From the NCBI GenBank assembly GCA_028673005.1, contig CM054116.1:74984838-75048837 (forward strand): a stretch of DNA of 64,000 nucleotides, read 5' to 3'. This DNA comes from Tanypteryx hageni. Lineage: Eukaryota; Arthropoda; Insecta; Odonata; Petaluridae. Positions 32,401 through 45,838 of the stretch are shown here, in pieces; the first letter of the stretch is position 1; every line of letters begins with the position of its first letter. Below the pieces are notes generated by a model that was given only the letters and a program-made list of their open reading frames with translations, was not told the DNA's origin and searched no databases. The position numbers and the translations under genes are program-made.

Positions 32401-35400
32401 TTTGTCGGCGCGTTGTAAAAACGCCTACACGACGATATAACTTATCGCGGAATTTCGTCTAGGATCGCATCATCTCCTCGGCGTTCACTTCACCTAATAT
32501 CTATCGAGAATGCAAAATCTCTCGGCAGTTTTTTAAGGCTATAATTTTGGTTCGACGGCAGAAATGTTTTTCTTTATTTTTTTGAGAAATTTATGTTACG
32601 AAACAGTTTTTCTTGCTTAAGCGATTAAGTAGTGCTTTCCTTGTCTTTTCCCCCAACAGTACGTAATGGTGTATAATTTCGGCGTAGCTATGACCGAATT
32701 ACTCCTCCAGTTGACCTCAAGTAAAAAGTGTTCATTCGAAATTTTTGATTAAAAAAAGTCTCAAATTGCTGAAATAGCCATCTCCTTTCGTTTAATTGCA
32801 ACACGGATAAGTAGGCAGTACTTGCTTCGGGTGATAATGTCCAACGAAAGTTTCGTGTGAGAGAGAGAGGGTGGGGAGAAGAGAGATGTTCTGCAAAGAT
32901 CTTAAGTATACACTTCTCTTTTATACGCGGCTTTTTCGGCGAACCCATCTCCCCCCGAGGTCCCGAAAGAAGATCCCATCACCCAAACAAGGAAAAAAAA
33001 CAATTTAAAAAAGTCCAGAATCTCCGAAACGAAATTGAGGAGGACCAAACCGTTTGATCAATTCAATTCCGACGGACAATTACACGTTTCTTCCATTTTA
33101 ACGGCCGGATCGTAAATCATTACCGGTTAGGACGCGAGCGATAAATAAGAAATAAAAGGAACTCTTCATCCTCCTATCCTCTGGGATTGAGTTGCAGGGG
33201 CGGGCACGACCCCACTAGACGACATACCCGGCCCCTCTTCGGGAGAAAGAGGTAATTGGCGGTTTTATTTAGGCGAGAGTGAAGATGAGAAATTCTGCGA
33301 AAATGGCCCGGCTGTGGGTTTTCATTTCGAATAATCCTCTCTCTCTTCCTCCCTCCCCTTTTCTCTCTCCCCTCTCTCACCTGTTCTTTTTCTCTCTCCC
33401 CCTCGTTATCAATAATCGCATCGCTTCGCCAAATTGGTTACTCTCTCATTTTCCGTCCCGCTCACGAGATGTTTTCGCGAGATTTTTTTCGAAAAAAAAA
33501 AATCGAACTCCTCGTCGAGCAATGCGTGCGTTTCGCATCTCGCGTGAGTGATTTCGGTGGTTTTTTGATAGCGCGAAATAATGATTTAATTTTTTTCGTG
33601 TCCGGAGATTGATGTCTTGGTTTGCGGCCGGATGGCATTCTCCGAAACACGTCCGAGAATTGAGTCAGGAGATGGAACGATTCTTTCTGGAGATTGTTTT
33701 AGGAACCGGTATTCTTCGACGAAGAAAGTTCACGTGAGGTCACATGGCAATCGGGGTTGGATATCAATGTTTATAGATCACGGAAGAATTACAAAACGAT
33801 AGATCGTTTTTTTAAGAATGGCCTCTTCTGTTTCATATTGCCGTTACTCCGCTTTATTTAATTTTTTCCATCAATTTTTCATCCCGTATTTTCTCTTTCT
33901 TATTCTTATTATTATTCATATTCGGGAAAAATATAAGATGTCCAAAAAATACAAAAAACGTGCCTTTGAATATGTTTAAACAGGATCGATTTCACGCGAG
34001 TTAGCCATTTCCGCAGTGATGTAATATAAAATCAGTCGGCACAGCCATAAACGACGGTTCCGCTCCAAATTACTGGATTAGAAGATGAAAAAAATAAATA
34101 TCCTTAGAACTGCACGCAAATTGTTTCGCTTTCCTTGTAATAGGATCGCGAAATTACTTAATTTTTTTCCGAGAAATTCTTACGGAAAGGCTGTTCCGAC
34201 TCCCTCCTTATACTCATACCATTCTCATTCCCAAATTAAGTTGCCAACATTTTCCTTTTAAAGCCTGGGAATTTTGCGAATACTTTCCCATCTCCCAACC
34301 TCCGACCCCTTTCATAAATGAAAGAAAACAACAGGAAAATCTTTCTCCGTTATCTAGCGTGTTTGCGAAATGTTCACTCCTTTCTTTTCCTATCTCTCTC
34401 TCTCTCTTTTAGCTCTCGTCCTACCTCACGACAAATGGGACGAAAGAGGATTGGGGGGACAGAGAATAATCTCGCGGCAGGACCTCTATAATTAACACTT
34501 TTCGCTCAGGAAGCTGCAAACTTCACGCAAAAAAGAGACCCCTCGAAAACAAAGTAAGAAGTAGGCTGCGGAAAACTCTCCGGAAGGACTAGGAAAGGGA
34601 ATAAAATGCGAAAAAACCTCGGAAATGACGGAGACAGCTGCCATCTCATGCCTTCGTCTACCTCCCCTCCTTATCTCTCTCACATTTTACTTCCATTCAA
34701 ACAACGCTAGAACTCACGCAACCCATTATTCTCTCTCTTTCTCCATCTCTCTTGAGAAATAAAGAAAGCGCCCTCTTTGATGAATTAAAAATCTCCCTCC
34801 CTTACCGGGAATTGTAAGGCCTATCTCATTTTCCTAATTCAAAATTTAAGGGAAGGGAACTCTACTTATGACTGGTAGCAAGTAAATGATGTTTATTGTT
34901 TTGCTGCTATACAATTTTAGGTTCGATTTCGAAGAGTCCGCGTTGTCGTTGGCAATTCGTCGGCAGTTTGTTTACACGGGAACGAATCGCTGATCTGCAA
35001 ATTTCCAGAAGGAGACGGATAATGAGTGTTTGAAATTTGCGCGTGCTTCACACCGGTAGTTCTTTATGGGTGCACTGAAGTTTCGGTGCGAGGAGCTAAT
35101 AAGTGGGGCGTTAAGGAGCAATTTTTCAACCTTTTCGATTTATATTCACATTGGGGCATTGCGCGGATTGTTTTCCGTTTTAATGGTGGAGCCATACAGA
35201 AAGTTTTGAGAACTATAGTGTACTCGACCGTTATTATGGCAATAGCAAAGTCTATAGTGTGAACATAAGTGCAATTTCCGTTTGAGGGTGGAAAATATCA
35301 TACTACGCATTAGAACAAAAAATCAATATGAGATAGCTAAACGATAATAAAAGAACGCTTTGAATTCAGAAGTTACCACTCAACTATTGAATAATCCTTA

Positions 35401-35930
35401 ATAATTACAGTGCATGTTAGAACAAACTTCAATATAAAAAAACACCGGTATGACAGCTCTAAATATTGGAAAAGCATTAAATAGTGTATGGCATCAAATA
35501 AATTATTTTGGACTGGCATACTTCGACCTTGAATAATTCTAACAGGAAATTATTTGAAAAATATATAATTCAAATTTACAAATCTATGATAATTGTGAAC
35601 CATTGTAAATGTAAAAGAATGAAAACCCCCAGTACACAGTTCCATTTAATCAGTGTTAGTCTAACGCATTAAATGCAGATTTTAAAATTTTTCCTTCTAA
35701 TTGACGAAAGAGATTAAGCAATAATAAAAAAATTATTAAGAACCACCAATAACATGTTCAAAAATACGTAACGATCCAAAAGGGCTTACACGTAATATAC
35801 AGTTTACTTATAAAAACCCATTGCCTGAAAAATATAATATACCTAAACTTAAACATTTTGATTTGATTAAATTTATTCTCTGCCACATATGTTGGAGAAT
35901 AGAGAATTTATGACCTGCTATTCCCTCTTC
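29495..35930. other. No gene seen
   Basis: 29500-31250 is AT-rich. At 30346-30383 (minus) a TTTTAG acceptor and an excellent donor CACCGC|GTAAGTACC bound only 38 bases with stops in every frame, so at most a noncoding exon. 31300-34800 is GC-balanced with several CT, GA and GGGA tracts (31790-31985 strongly purine). 34800-35930 is AT-rich. Open frames of 60-120 codons exist on both strands but overlap each other and show no family signature. Confidence 0.45.
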
Positions 35931-35935
35931 TCTAT

Positions 35936-35975
35936 GCACAATGTGTATCCAAGAGGTAGTGCAACGAATAGCTGG
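35936..35975 (-). mobile_element. Fragment of the same SINE family as 13581-13907
   Basis: GCACAATGTGTATCCAAGAG followed by GTAGTGCAACGAATAGC matches the SINE body at about 13620-13660 (GCACAAATGGGTATCTCAGG, GTAGTGCAATGAATAGC) with only a few differences. Only this portion of the 3' body is preserved. Confidence 0.55.
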
Positions 35976-38900
35976 TCCACACACCATTCTGGGATTAATG
36001 ATTATGTGTTGGATAGTCGTAACATATCCTAAATCGACGAGCTGTGAATTATGTTTCCTTTAAGGTTCAACTTATAGAGATTCTACCGCATGCCATTCGT
36101 TCTTCTCTTATCCCCGAAGATTCTCTTTTCCCCTCTCACACATCTATCTCTCTACCCCTTTACGAGCCAAGTTAATATTTTCTCCTAATTTTTTTCGAAA
36201 GTCACTCCTCTCTCTATCCGCCACACCCTCTGTTGGGATAAAAAAAACATTCCTTTCTTTTCCGGCTAATATCTCCGCAACACGCGACTATCTCGCTCTT
36301 TCCCTTCTGGCTCCAGAGCTTTGATGACAGAAACCGAGAATAAAAAAAACAAAACCCTAAAAAAAACTTTCCCCGCACTTATCTCGGCTTCCCCTCGAAA
36401 AATGACGGAGTCGAGTTTTTCTCAAATATTTTTTTTGGTCTTTCTCTCTCTCTCTTTGTGTATCTCTTTTTATATCTCGTGATAAATCAGAGGAGGGGAT
36501 TAAAAAGGAAGGTTTTTCTTTTTATGAGAGAGAGAGGGGGGGAGGAGGCGGGGAGAGGAAGAGGGGAGGAAAGAGGATAGAAGAAAGGGAAGGCGATAGT
36601 GCAAAAGGATTACAGGCGACCAAAAGACTGGATTCTCAGTCAGGTAAGTCGAAACGAAGGAAAGGGAGCGGGAGGAAAGGGGCGGGGGGATTGACGGGCA
36701 TCGCGACGACTTTCTAAAAAAGTCGCAAAGGAATAAGTCAGGAATAGATACGGGAATGAGTAGAGGGGAAGGAAGAGTCGGGGATCGGCTACGAAAAGGG
36801 ATGGGAAATGGAGAGCGGGGAACGGTTTTCTTTTTTGGTTCATTTTCTTTCCGGGACGAGACGGGAAGGGAGACTTTGGCATGTAGCGCCTCGGGACGAT
36901 GAGAATGACAATGCGAAGAAGGAGGGATGTGGGGGGACAAGGTGGCGAGGGGGAGGTATATTTTATTTTTAAAGAGCTTGATTGATTGATCATTTACTTT
37001 CGACGTTTCACTCCCTCTCTTTTTTTAGGGATGTAGTATGGCTTGCGAAACCGTTTTAAAAATAACACGCGAGTAGACTTCACGTCGTTCTTTCCTCTCC
37101 GCATGGGATTCGAACGGCGACCCGTTTGATGTGTAGCGGTCACTCCGACGTCTCAAGACCACCCAGGAAGGTAAAGGGAGAATGTATGTTTGAGAAAGAG
37201 AGAGAGAAAGTCAGGAGGGGAGGAAGAATGGTTAGAAGTCGGGTGCCTCATTAAGGGAATTGGGTCAGAGGGAGATCCTCGAGCGCCAGGACCTACGTAA
37301 CTCCTCGTTTAATTAATCAGAATTAACGTTGGATCATTTTATTTTCTGTGCTTTTTATGGAGGTATCCTAGCTCAGACGACGTGCTCCGATTTGTTAAAG
37401 AATGGAGTTATTCACTCAGAGAGGATTTTAAAGGGTCGGGTAGGCCTTCTTCTGTGTACGGTATATATGAAACTCAATTAGTCAACTTGCGCACGTAATT
37501 CAGAGAAAAGGAAATCTTCTTCAATGCGCTATCAACGGTGTTGTGAAAAATTAACGAAATAATTACGATATTAAATGTTTTTACAACTTTAATCTAGCCT
37601 GTGGGATATCTTCGTCTGGGAAAATAAATCACAATTCACTCTCATTTCGTTTTGCGGATGATTAAAATATTCAAAGCATAAACCAAGTTGATATATATAT
37701 TCAAATAAAAGCTTAGATTCAATCGATCAATCGTGATTCAGAAATGAATTCTCGAGCTCTGCTTAAAGATTGCATCCAATTGTATATGCAACTACTATAG
37801 CCGACAAAACGGTGGCGGTAAGTAATGCAATGTAGTACCTACTAACCCTTAGTACGCAACTGACCGATAACAATTCAACGATATGCGGATTACCACCGAG
37901 GACGGCACACTTACTGCTGAAATGCGCCTACGATTTACCGAATCACTTCTTGGTTATAATTTTCAACTTTATCGTTGATTCAATCGACGACGTCGTGAAA
38001 AAAGATACGCACGCAGGCCCGAGCGTCTTTTGTTTTTTTTTGCGGCGTAAAATATAAGCAGCCATGATTAAACGTTTCTCCGATCGATGCTCTCATACCG
38101 AGATGTAAAACGGCCTGCTCGCGATATCCCTCGCCGCATCGATAAGGAGAACTGGTACTTGCACTAAAAAAAGGACGGGTCTCGAAATCTCAGCGGGGCG
38201 ATCTTATAGATCGCTCCTCTCTTAGGAGAGCCATTCATCTCTCTCTCTCTCGAGCGCGGCGAGAATGCTCCAGTCATCACAAACGATACCAATCGTTATC
38301 GAACCTGGATTAGAAGGGCCGCCGACCGAAAGCCTATCCACCGGGATATGTACGTGCGCAGCGGACGATTGGATCTTCAGAGGATTTCGATAGCGGAAGG
38401 AGAGTCGGGTTGGGGAATTGGCGGTCTCGAAATGAGAAAGAGGGAGTGTTAAAAGGGGAGGGAGGGAAGAGGGCGTTTCGGGGTCGCCCTCTCACATCGT
38501 GGTGTACATTCATATTCGAAGTGGGGTGGAGGGCGAGTGCGGAAGTTCGGTGCGCTCCCCTTTCCGAGTACGAAAGGGCGAACCTGGGTCGCCAACCTCT
38601 TCGCGCGGCGGAGTGAGCGAATATGGCGTTTTGGAGATGGGAAGAGTAGTGCTATCTCGGTTCGCCGGTTACTAGGAAGTTCACCCACGGGAACTAAGTC
38701 GGGAGCGATTTTTTTTAAGGGTACGAACGGGACTTGATTGCTCGCCCGCCTGGCGTTTCCGAGTGCTCCGTCGTCGAAACTTCATTTTCGACTAGAGGGT
38801 GTCTGTTGCATGCCGGCATGAGTTTTTATTAAGGAGCGAATTATTCTCGTCATGGTGGTAGCGCTATTTTGGTAGAAGGGGATCGAGGTATGCACAAATT

Positions 38901-40270
38901 ACGCAATCTTACTTGGGTCTCTCTCGAAGACTGCATTTTTCTAGCATTAAATGTTTCGCCAAATGTAACCACAAAGTTTTCAATATTTCTAACAATCCAC
39001 TCAATATATGAACTATACTGAAAATTTGCTACGTGGAAAATAATAATTTTACAAGACCTACGTCGCTAATGAAACGTTCGTTGTTCTTGAGTCGAATCTT
39101 GTTTAAGATGTATAAACTGTTTCCAAATAATATTTTGTCGTTATAAAAATAATTCTGTGATTACAAAATAGATCCAATTTTCGAGATATTTAATATTTTA
39201 AATTAAAAATCGTACGTAATTTGAATCAATTGGCGATTGTGGTGACTTGATGATGAATTTGGCGAGAATCGAAACTCCTATTTGGTCACGAGGACCCAAT
39301 GTGGTGATTTGAAACCTTCAGCCAATGCCGCAGACCACCCTCACACATATTGTCCGGGATCCCTTTAATCACGGCACCCTAGCGCAACTATGCCCCAGTT
39401 AATCCAGCATTATCTTCAGTCACTGAGTGAGATCACTTTGCTCGACAAGTGAAACTTGATACAAATATTTCTAGTTAAAGTTAGGTCATGAAACCTGCTA
39501 TAGCAAATTTTTAAGGTGGTAATCATGTTAATATAAGATTTTCGCTTTTATGATGCCTAAGAATCTTTTAAGCAATTTCCGATGCTAACTTCTATCAGGC
39601 CAGCCAAACCACTCGCTTCTACGCAAGAATACCTAAGGTTATCTTTTAGTTCAAGAGAAATAATCAACACTGAACTGATGAGGCATAAAATCCTTCTAAT
39701 TTATTTTCAAAATAAAATAAATACAACAGGAGCCTCACAGTAGGAGGTTTGTGGTTCATATCAATGCGGACAATGAAACATGTACACCATAGATGTGAGA
39801 AATAATAGACAGCATTACAAATATACAAATGACATTGTCCATTACAGCTGGACAAATCTTCAACATTAAAATGATAACAGCAGTGGATACACATTTAATT
39901 CTGGTATTAAATTCCATACATGATTCATGAGTGACATACGTGATCAGGTCCAAAATTTTTCACTGCATACATGCAAAGTTTGTGTAAATACGACGAGTTA
40001 ATAGCACCTTTCTTATATAAGAGATTAAGGTTTTTCCAAAAAAGGATAGTTTGTGTACACCTGACTGGTCCAGGCTAAGTATATAAAACAAATAATGATA
40101 AAACTTGATTTGATGAAGGTATTAAAAGACCGAATATTTAATTCGGTTATTAGGGGAGAGAAACAATATTATGACACAAAAATCAAAAATGCATGGATGG
40201 TTTTCATCTTAAAAACGACGCTATACACAGTTTTTAAAAAGAAGTTCCACACGGTAAGGACATACTAGCA
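35976..40270. other. No gene seen; tRNA-like remnants on the minus strand
   Basis: 36490-36960 is purine-rich. At about 37098-37170 the minus strand has TGGGTGGTCTTGAGACG (A-box-like) and GCCGTTCGAATCCC (B-box-like) at SINE-like spacing, without a closed acceptor stem. At about 39250-39350 a second minus-strand pair is GTGGTCTGCGGCATTGG and GAGTTTCGATTCTCG. 38170-38760 is CpG-rich with overlapping frames on both strands and no motif. Donor-like CAGTCAG|GTAAGTCG at about 36645 has no convincing exon in front of it. Confidence 0.45.
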
Positions 40271-41889
40271 AACTATCGCCAAGTAATTTCTTTATTTACA
40301 AAGTTAAAAACACGTCCCTACATGTGTAACATGAGATATAATTCCACTAACGCAATTTATCCATGCATTTTTTCAAATTTCATTAAACGATAGTGTTAAT
40401 AGTTAATCTTCTCAATTAAATTTTTATACAGCTATTTACATAATTGATGAAGCTCCAATTGCATTAACCATATAGAACTCACTTTTTTCAATCACTTTTA
40501 AAGGCAATAACAAAAATACATGTAATGCCTATTTTTTTTACACGTGGGATTTTATAAGGAGACTGACCCCCTAAAAAAAACCCACTTCCAAGTTACGTCG
40601 ATAAAATGTTTATATACAATGACAAGCCTTTCCTGAGAGCCAAATGAAGGCCTTGGTATTCAGACTTATTTATGACACGTGAGGTAATAATAAGAACCAT
40701 TTGCTTTACTTTCGGCACAGTCAGTCTTGCCTGAAAAAAATCTTTTGGCAAAGAACAATTTATTATAATTAATAATAAGGAACAATGTCGGACCAAAAGC
40801 AACGCAAATTTCTGTTTAAAACTATTCGACTGGTGACGTGATTACACAAAAAATACAACCTTAAGTCCCTCAAACACGATAAATGACAAAAATAAAAATT
40901 TCCGAAATTGGCAAGAAAAGTGTGAACAATCTCTGCTACTCGTTAATGGGTCTATTATGTTTGGCACTATCGACACAAAGTGCACCCTTTATTAAATTAG
41001 GCTCCTTCGGAATTCGAAAAAAGTATATTTTTCTCCCAGAACAATGAATACTGCGCCCTTTAACGAAACAAAGGAACAATAAAAAAACATGGTACGATGA
41101 AATCCACGTTACAGTACTCGAACTAAGCGTCCTATCCATGTTCGTCTAATTTTTACAAAGGCGTCATCGATCTACATTACGCTAACGACGCAATATAAAC
41201 CATACCGAAACGAAGCCGAAGCATACGCGAATGGCACTTTGATCACAAGCGATGCTTTTCTTTTTTTAAATTTCGTAAAGATCAGTCGTCCGATGACGCG
41301 GTAAGCTCAGTCACTCTTCACCGGTGGTAGGCAGAATTGGCAGTTCTGGCAACAGGATTCAAGTCGAAGCGATCGAAAACGTCAAAGTAAAGGTGGTCGT
41401 CCGAGAAATATCAATTTTTTTCAAAGGCAATGGGTGTTGCGTTTTTGGTTCGTTCGTGATCATAAAACTCCGTCTGCGTTAAAATCCATATCACTTGGAG
41501 CTAGGGCAACGTATAGCCAAGTCACTGGCTAAAACGTCCCTCGTTTGAAATAAGAATTACTTCTCCGCCGTCGACTTGTTGTTTTCTTCCTCGAAAACAT
41601 AAATCCATCCGTTTAACGGCGGCAATCTTGAAAGCAGACGCTTTGAAGACTTATTTCACTTTTGATCACACAGTAAGACACACGAAGACGTGATGTCGAC
41701 GAATTCAAACGTCGGCCGCGTTCTACCTAACTTCAGAGGGCGTGATGCTCCTCGGGAAAGCTCCAAAGACACTAGATCACAAATACAACTATTAAGGTAT
41801 GCGGCTAAAGGTGCCTATCAGAAGATAATCAAACTGCTTATCCGCGTCGGTGCTCCTTGAAGACAGCGGCGGTACCGACATCGGTCCAA
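40271..41889 (-). other. fz: Probable 3' UTR and downstream flank of frizzled
   Basis: This AT-rich sequence follows the frizzled stop codon on the minus strand. AATAAA poly(A) signals on the minus strand (TTTATT on the plus) occur at 40988-40993, 40759-40764 and 40291-40296, giving possible 3' UTRs of about 0.9-1.6 kb. Which one is used cannot be told from sequence alone. Confidence 0.45.
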
Positions 41890-42222
41890 TCACACGTAAG
41901 CCTCGACCCTCCTTCCGCGTATCCTCAGGAAGAAGTTCCTCCAGCTCGTCACCGTCTTCCCAGACCAGATCCAGAAGGAAGAGGTTATTCCCACAATGAG
42001 AGCCATCAGGTACTTGATCATGAACACTTCGAACTCTGGCTTCGCTATGACCTCCGTTTGCTGCTGGGGTCCGAATCCCATGAATCCCATTAAACCTCCC
42101 TGTCTTGTGAGGCAGGACATGTGATGGTAAGAGGGGCGTCCTCCGGAGTCTATGGCCTCCACGAGGACCTTTTGATCACAGAGTTCCAGGTGCCAACCCC
42201 TCATCCAGGCGTCCAAGTGAGC
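41890..42222 (-). CDS. fz: frizzled, last coding exon (third extracellular loop, TM7, cytoplasmic tail)
   Basis: This encodes the C-terminal 110 residues of a Frizzled receptor, the seven-pass plasma-membrane receptor for Wnt and planar-polarity signalling. The exon starts at acceptor TATTAAAG|GCTCAC (phase 0) with [15 protein letters not shown], passes an unusually long loop of about 48 residues to FEVF, then TM7 ([20 protein letters not shown]). The KTVTSW motif at 41941-41958 is the KTxxxW Dishevelled-binding site. The short tail [16 protein letters not shown] ends at TGA 41890-41892. Drosophila fz also has a WM.WH...C start to this loop and an AYV end, so orthology to fz rather than fz2, fz3 or fz4 is likely. 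The terminal AYV looks like a PDZ ligand. The plus-strand frame at 41857-42093 is its antisense shadow. Confidence 0.95.
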   Translation of the reverse strand, partial: AHLDAWMRGWHLELCDQKVLVEAIDSGGRPSYHHMSCLTRQGGLMGFMGFGPQQQTEVIAKPEFEVFMIKYLMALIVGITSSFWIWSGKTVTSWRNFFLRIRGRRVEAYV

Positions 42223-43123
42223 CTTTAATAAAAGGCAAAGAATGTCATTAAATTCCAATCACTAATAACTGTAGAAATCATTCATGACAAAGAAATAAAG
42301 AAACCTTATTAACTAATTTGATTTATTTCTTCATGATTAGAACTAATTTTGTTAATAAATCGTAATAATTAGTAAATCTATTAATTTAGTTTATCCAAGC
42401 AATCACGGCATCTACATTTACATGGAATCCTAAAAGATGCTAAATTTGACGTGTTTAAAAGCCACAAAAATAACTTAAAATATTCTAAATTTTGCTTGAG
42501 AATCGTTCTAGAGACTGGAGATTTTAAAAAGATGCATAATATGATTCCTGATTTAGATTCAAATTTTAAAAGACCTTCAATGCCAATAAATAACGAATAC
42601 AGGCAGTATCGTTGTGTGTGATGAGCGAGCCGCAGGGCTCTCTATTTTAGCATTCAATCTCTTGCGAGCTGCCCAGAAGAGAAGCAGCCCCATCTTCGCC
42701 CGGTCCGATATAATTAGAGGGAAAAGAAGAAAAAAACCATACATGGTATTTTCCCCAGCAATTTTTAAATTAAAAAGAAATTCGATCCAAATTTCCTTTT
42801 TTTAATAACGACAACTAAAATAGCGTCAAGTCGAAAGCAACGTCAGTTACCTATGATTAAAGAGAACTTTTTTATTTTGAAATTGGACTAACCAGTTACA
42901 TCTATATTAATATGGTATCCGCGCTACAATAAAAAATGTCCCAGCAGTACATCATCAACGGCTGGGAATCTCTACACTATAATAATCATACAAAAGTACG
43001 GTAGAATGAAATAGTTTTACGAGAAAAAAGATTTTATTTCCTCTTCGCTAAAATAGTGGTAATTCAAACAATGAAAGCCTCGTTGAGAAAGGGACTTTCA
43101 CCGACACGATAAGAGATTCTCAC
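42223..43123 (-). other. fz: frizzled last intron
   Basis: A 901-base intron with a GTGAGA donor at its 5' end (43123 downward) and a TTTATTAAAG acceptor at 42223-42232. It joins codon-complete ends (phase 0), giving ACLFYEQ|AHLDAWM across the junction. It is AT-rich with no coding sequence of its own. Confidence 0.92.
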
Positions 43124-43392
43124 CTGTTCGTAGAAAAGACAGGCCAACACGACCACCGCCGGCACAGTGTACAAGACGGAGAACACCCCGATCCTGATCA
43201 TGAGCCTCTCCAACTTGTCAGTCCTGGTGCCGTCGTGCTTCATTACGGTGCGGATGCGGAAGAGGGACACAAACCCGGCTAAGAGGAACGCAGTGCCCAG
43301 GAGGAGGTAGACGGCGAGGGGGGCGAGCACGAAGCCGCGGAGGGCATCGGAGTCCCTGAGGCCCACGAAGCACACGCCGCTGAGGACATCAC
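43124..43392 (-). CDS. fz: frizzled, penultimate coding exon (TM5, third intracellular loop, TM6)
   Basis: The exon is bounded by acceptor TCTTCCTGCAG|GT at 43392 and donor GAACAG|GTGAGA at 43124. After two bases completing a split codon (probably Gly), 89 codons read [21 protein letters not shown]5 ([20 protein letters not shown]), the third intracellular loop [20 protein letters not shown], then LERLMIRIG and TM6 ([20 protein letters not shown]). The [21 protein letters not shown] and FSVLYTVPA blocks are diagnostic of the Frizzled family. The coding sequence is intact. The exon encoding TM1-4 and the extracellular cysteine-rich domain is not in the window, so the upstream intron exceeds 20.6 kb. 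Confidence 0.96.
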
Positions 43393-45807
43393 CTGCAGGA
43401 AGACAAGGAGAGACACGAGGGGATTAGCTGAAGTCACAAATCAATGACAGATCAATCCGTCAATCGCACAATTAATGGCACAACAAAGATTTTTTAAATT
43501 CAGAAACAGACAATTCCATTAGAAATGGCAATTTAGAAAAATTATCTTCGCCATGCATTATCGGAGTAGTAAAATTTCGACAGTGGCGTTAGAGCATTTT
43601 CAATCACTTAGAAGGAAACAAATCCATCCGTACCCCTTGAGTCAGTAAAAAAGCATCTAGAATCAAAACAGGCTGCAGATGGGAAAAGTACCTTGGGCGG
43701 CCTTCCTAATGCGCAGGCAAAAATTAAAAAATAGTTCATTCGATGATGCGTGTTTCACTAGTCGAGGGTTACGAAGGCTACTCATGACACAGCGGTATTC
43801 GAATGCAAAACAAAAATCCCCAACCCTTGCCTACTAAAAAGCTATAAACACGTCACCATGGTGGAAAAGTTCAACAAGTTTTCACCTCGCTCCACCCAAA
43901 CCACACTTTTTTCTCTTTTGTTTCCGCAAACGATTCTCGCTGGAAAAACCGAATCACCGCAGCGACTTCGCCTCGACGCTATACAAAAAAAAGGACGCAT
44001 CCTACATCCTCTCCCTCAAAACAAGAATATGCATATTTATATATATGCATACATTATTATTTTTTTCAAAAGCCATTCCCATTCGAGTCTGGATCGAATC
44101 TCCATCGCAACAGAGAGAGAGAAAAAAAACGTTACGAACGGAGAGAAAGCGAAGGAAAATCAATTCGTGCAGGTGCGTTCTCCGCCATCGCACCCACCCA
44201 TTCGCGAACTCACGGAGAGAGGACCGGATAAGTCACCGCCCCGTCGCAAATGGCAGGACGAAGAAGAATAAAAAGACCAACGAGGAGGCGTAAGATGGAG
44301 GAATGGGTTTCGCGAACCGAGATCGCCCAGGTGGCGGAGAGATAGGATGGGCGAGGCCTATGTGCTTTTCTGCATCCCTGCCCACTCGGGATATAAAACG
44401 CACCCTCTACCGAGCCCAATGGGACACATGGGCGGCTTTCGAATGGACGTCACCTCGCTTGCATGGATCCCGACACCTCCCGGGTCGCGCAACCACAGCG
44501 GGGCCCAAGGCGGACGTGAGTGCAGCGAGACTTGCGTGTGCGTGCGTCCGTCAGGAAAAGAGATTGAGAGCCACCCAGGCGAAGGGGGAAAAAGAACGAC
44601 AATATCGAAGTGACGTCCACGCGTGGGAAAAGGCGTGGGCTTTGAAAGGTGAATTTATCGCGGCATTTTTCTTAAATATAAAGCGGATACAGAGATTGCG
44701 AGCGAGGGAAAGGGCGTGATTCCTCTTGTTTCTTTGTAAATGCACTCTCTGCTCGAGTTGTTTCCTGAAGACGTCCCTATACATTTACGGAAAATGTTTT
44801 ATTTTTAACCTCCTTCGTACGACGGAGAAGGAAAAAAATAATCTCGGATTTATTCCAGGACACGGAGGGAAGTGGGGGGGGGGGAGATAAAAGGCGTGAA
44901 AATTGCGCCTCATATTTCCGGGATTATCGTAAAAAATGGCGCGTTAAAAGGTCTCCCGAGACGCTGGGATGTTTTAAGAAAACAACTTTCTTTCCATTAC
45001 TTTGGGTGACACCGCGAGAGAAAAGACGGAGAACTATGAAATGACGGAAAGAAAACAGGGAGTGTGGAAAAAATAAAACGTCATTAAATTGCGTTGATAT
45101 CCTTGGCTTGACGTCCCAGGTATTAAAACTAGTCTATATTTACGTATAGGCGTTATTGTGTGCTTGTTTAGGATTGACAACACCACACTCCGAAGTAAAA
45201 CATCCGCAGCCTCTCAAGAATTATTGTAAACTATTTACCTGAAACACGAGGAGAAAACTAATTTTCGGTTGCCTGGCAGTGTTTTTAGTATCTTAAAATC
45301 TTAACGCCTGACTTAATAGATAAATTTTTAAACACTTCAAAATGTTTATTTCTGTCCCGAAATTCTACGATACCTTCCACGCCTTTCTGCACGAAACTTT
45401 CAACCATCCCGCGATAACATATGTAATCGGGTGTGAACGCTGCCGATGCCTTTTTTATGCAGAAAAAAATCCACCCTCGATCCACTTTGACTGCTTCGGA
45501 CAAGAATGACAACTGCATAAAGAGAAAGGGAGAGAGAGAGAGAGTGAAGGGACGGAACAGAAGGGGCACCTCGACTACTCCGGACATAAAACCAGACAGC
45601 TCAATTGCTTCATTGACGGATGATTCCCTACACTAAAGTGCAGTGCACGCCACTCGGGAGGAAACAGGCAGGTCATGGGAAAGTAGGATGGGGGGGAGAT
45701 AACCAAATACCCTCCGGACATGGGTCTTCTGGGAGGTCATAATGCGTCCGGTGATGGGCAGTCAGAGCGAGAGGGGTAGCGCGGGAGAGGTATACAGCGA
45801 GGGAAAC

Positions 45808-45838
45808 GGGGGGAGAGAGAGAGAGAGAGAGAGAGAGG
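45808..45838. repeat. (GA)n microsatellite
   Basis: About 14 uninterrupted GA units within a purine-rich stretch. Confidence 0.95.

Noticed and set aside
36618..36646. Micro-exon between GATTACAG and CAGTCAG|GTAAGT
   Set aside because: The acceptor lacks a pyrimidine tract and the 28-base exon has no supporting partner.
41857..42093. Plus-strand 78-codon frame
   Set aside because: Antisense shadow of the frizzled last exon.
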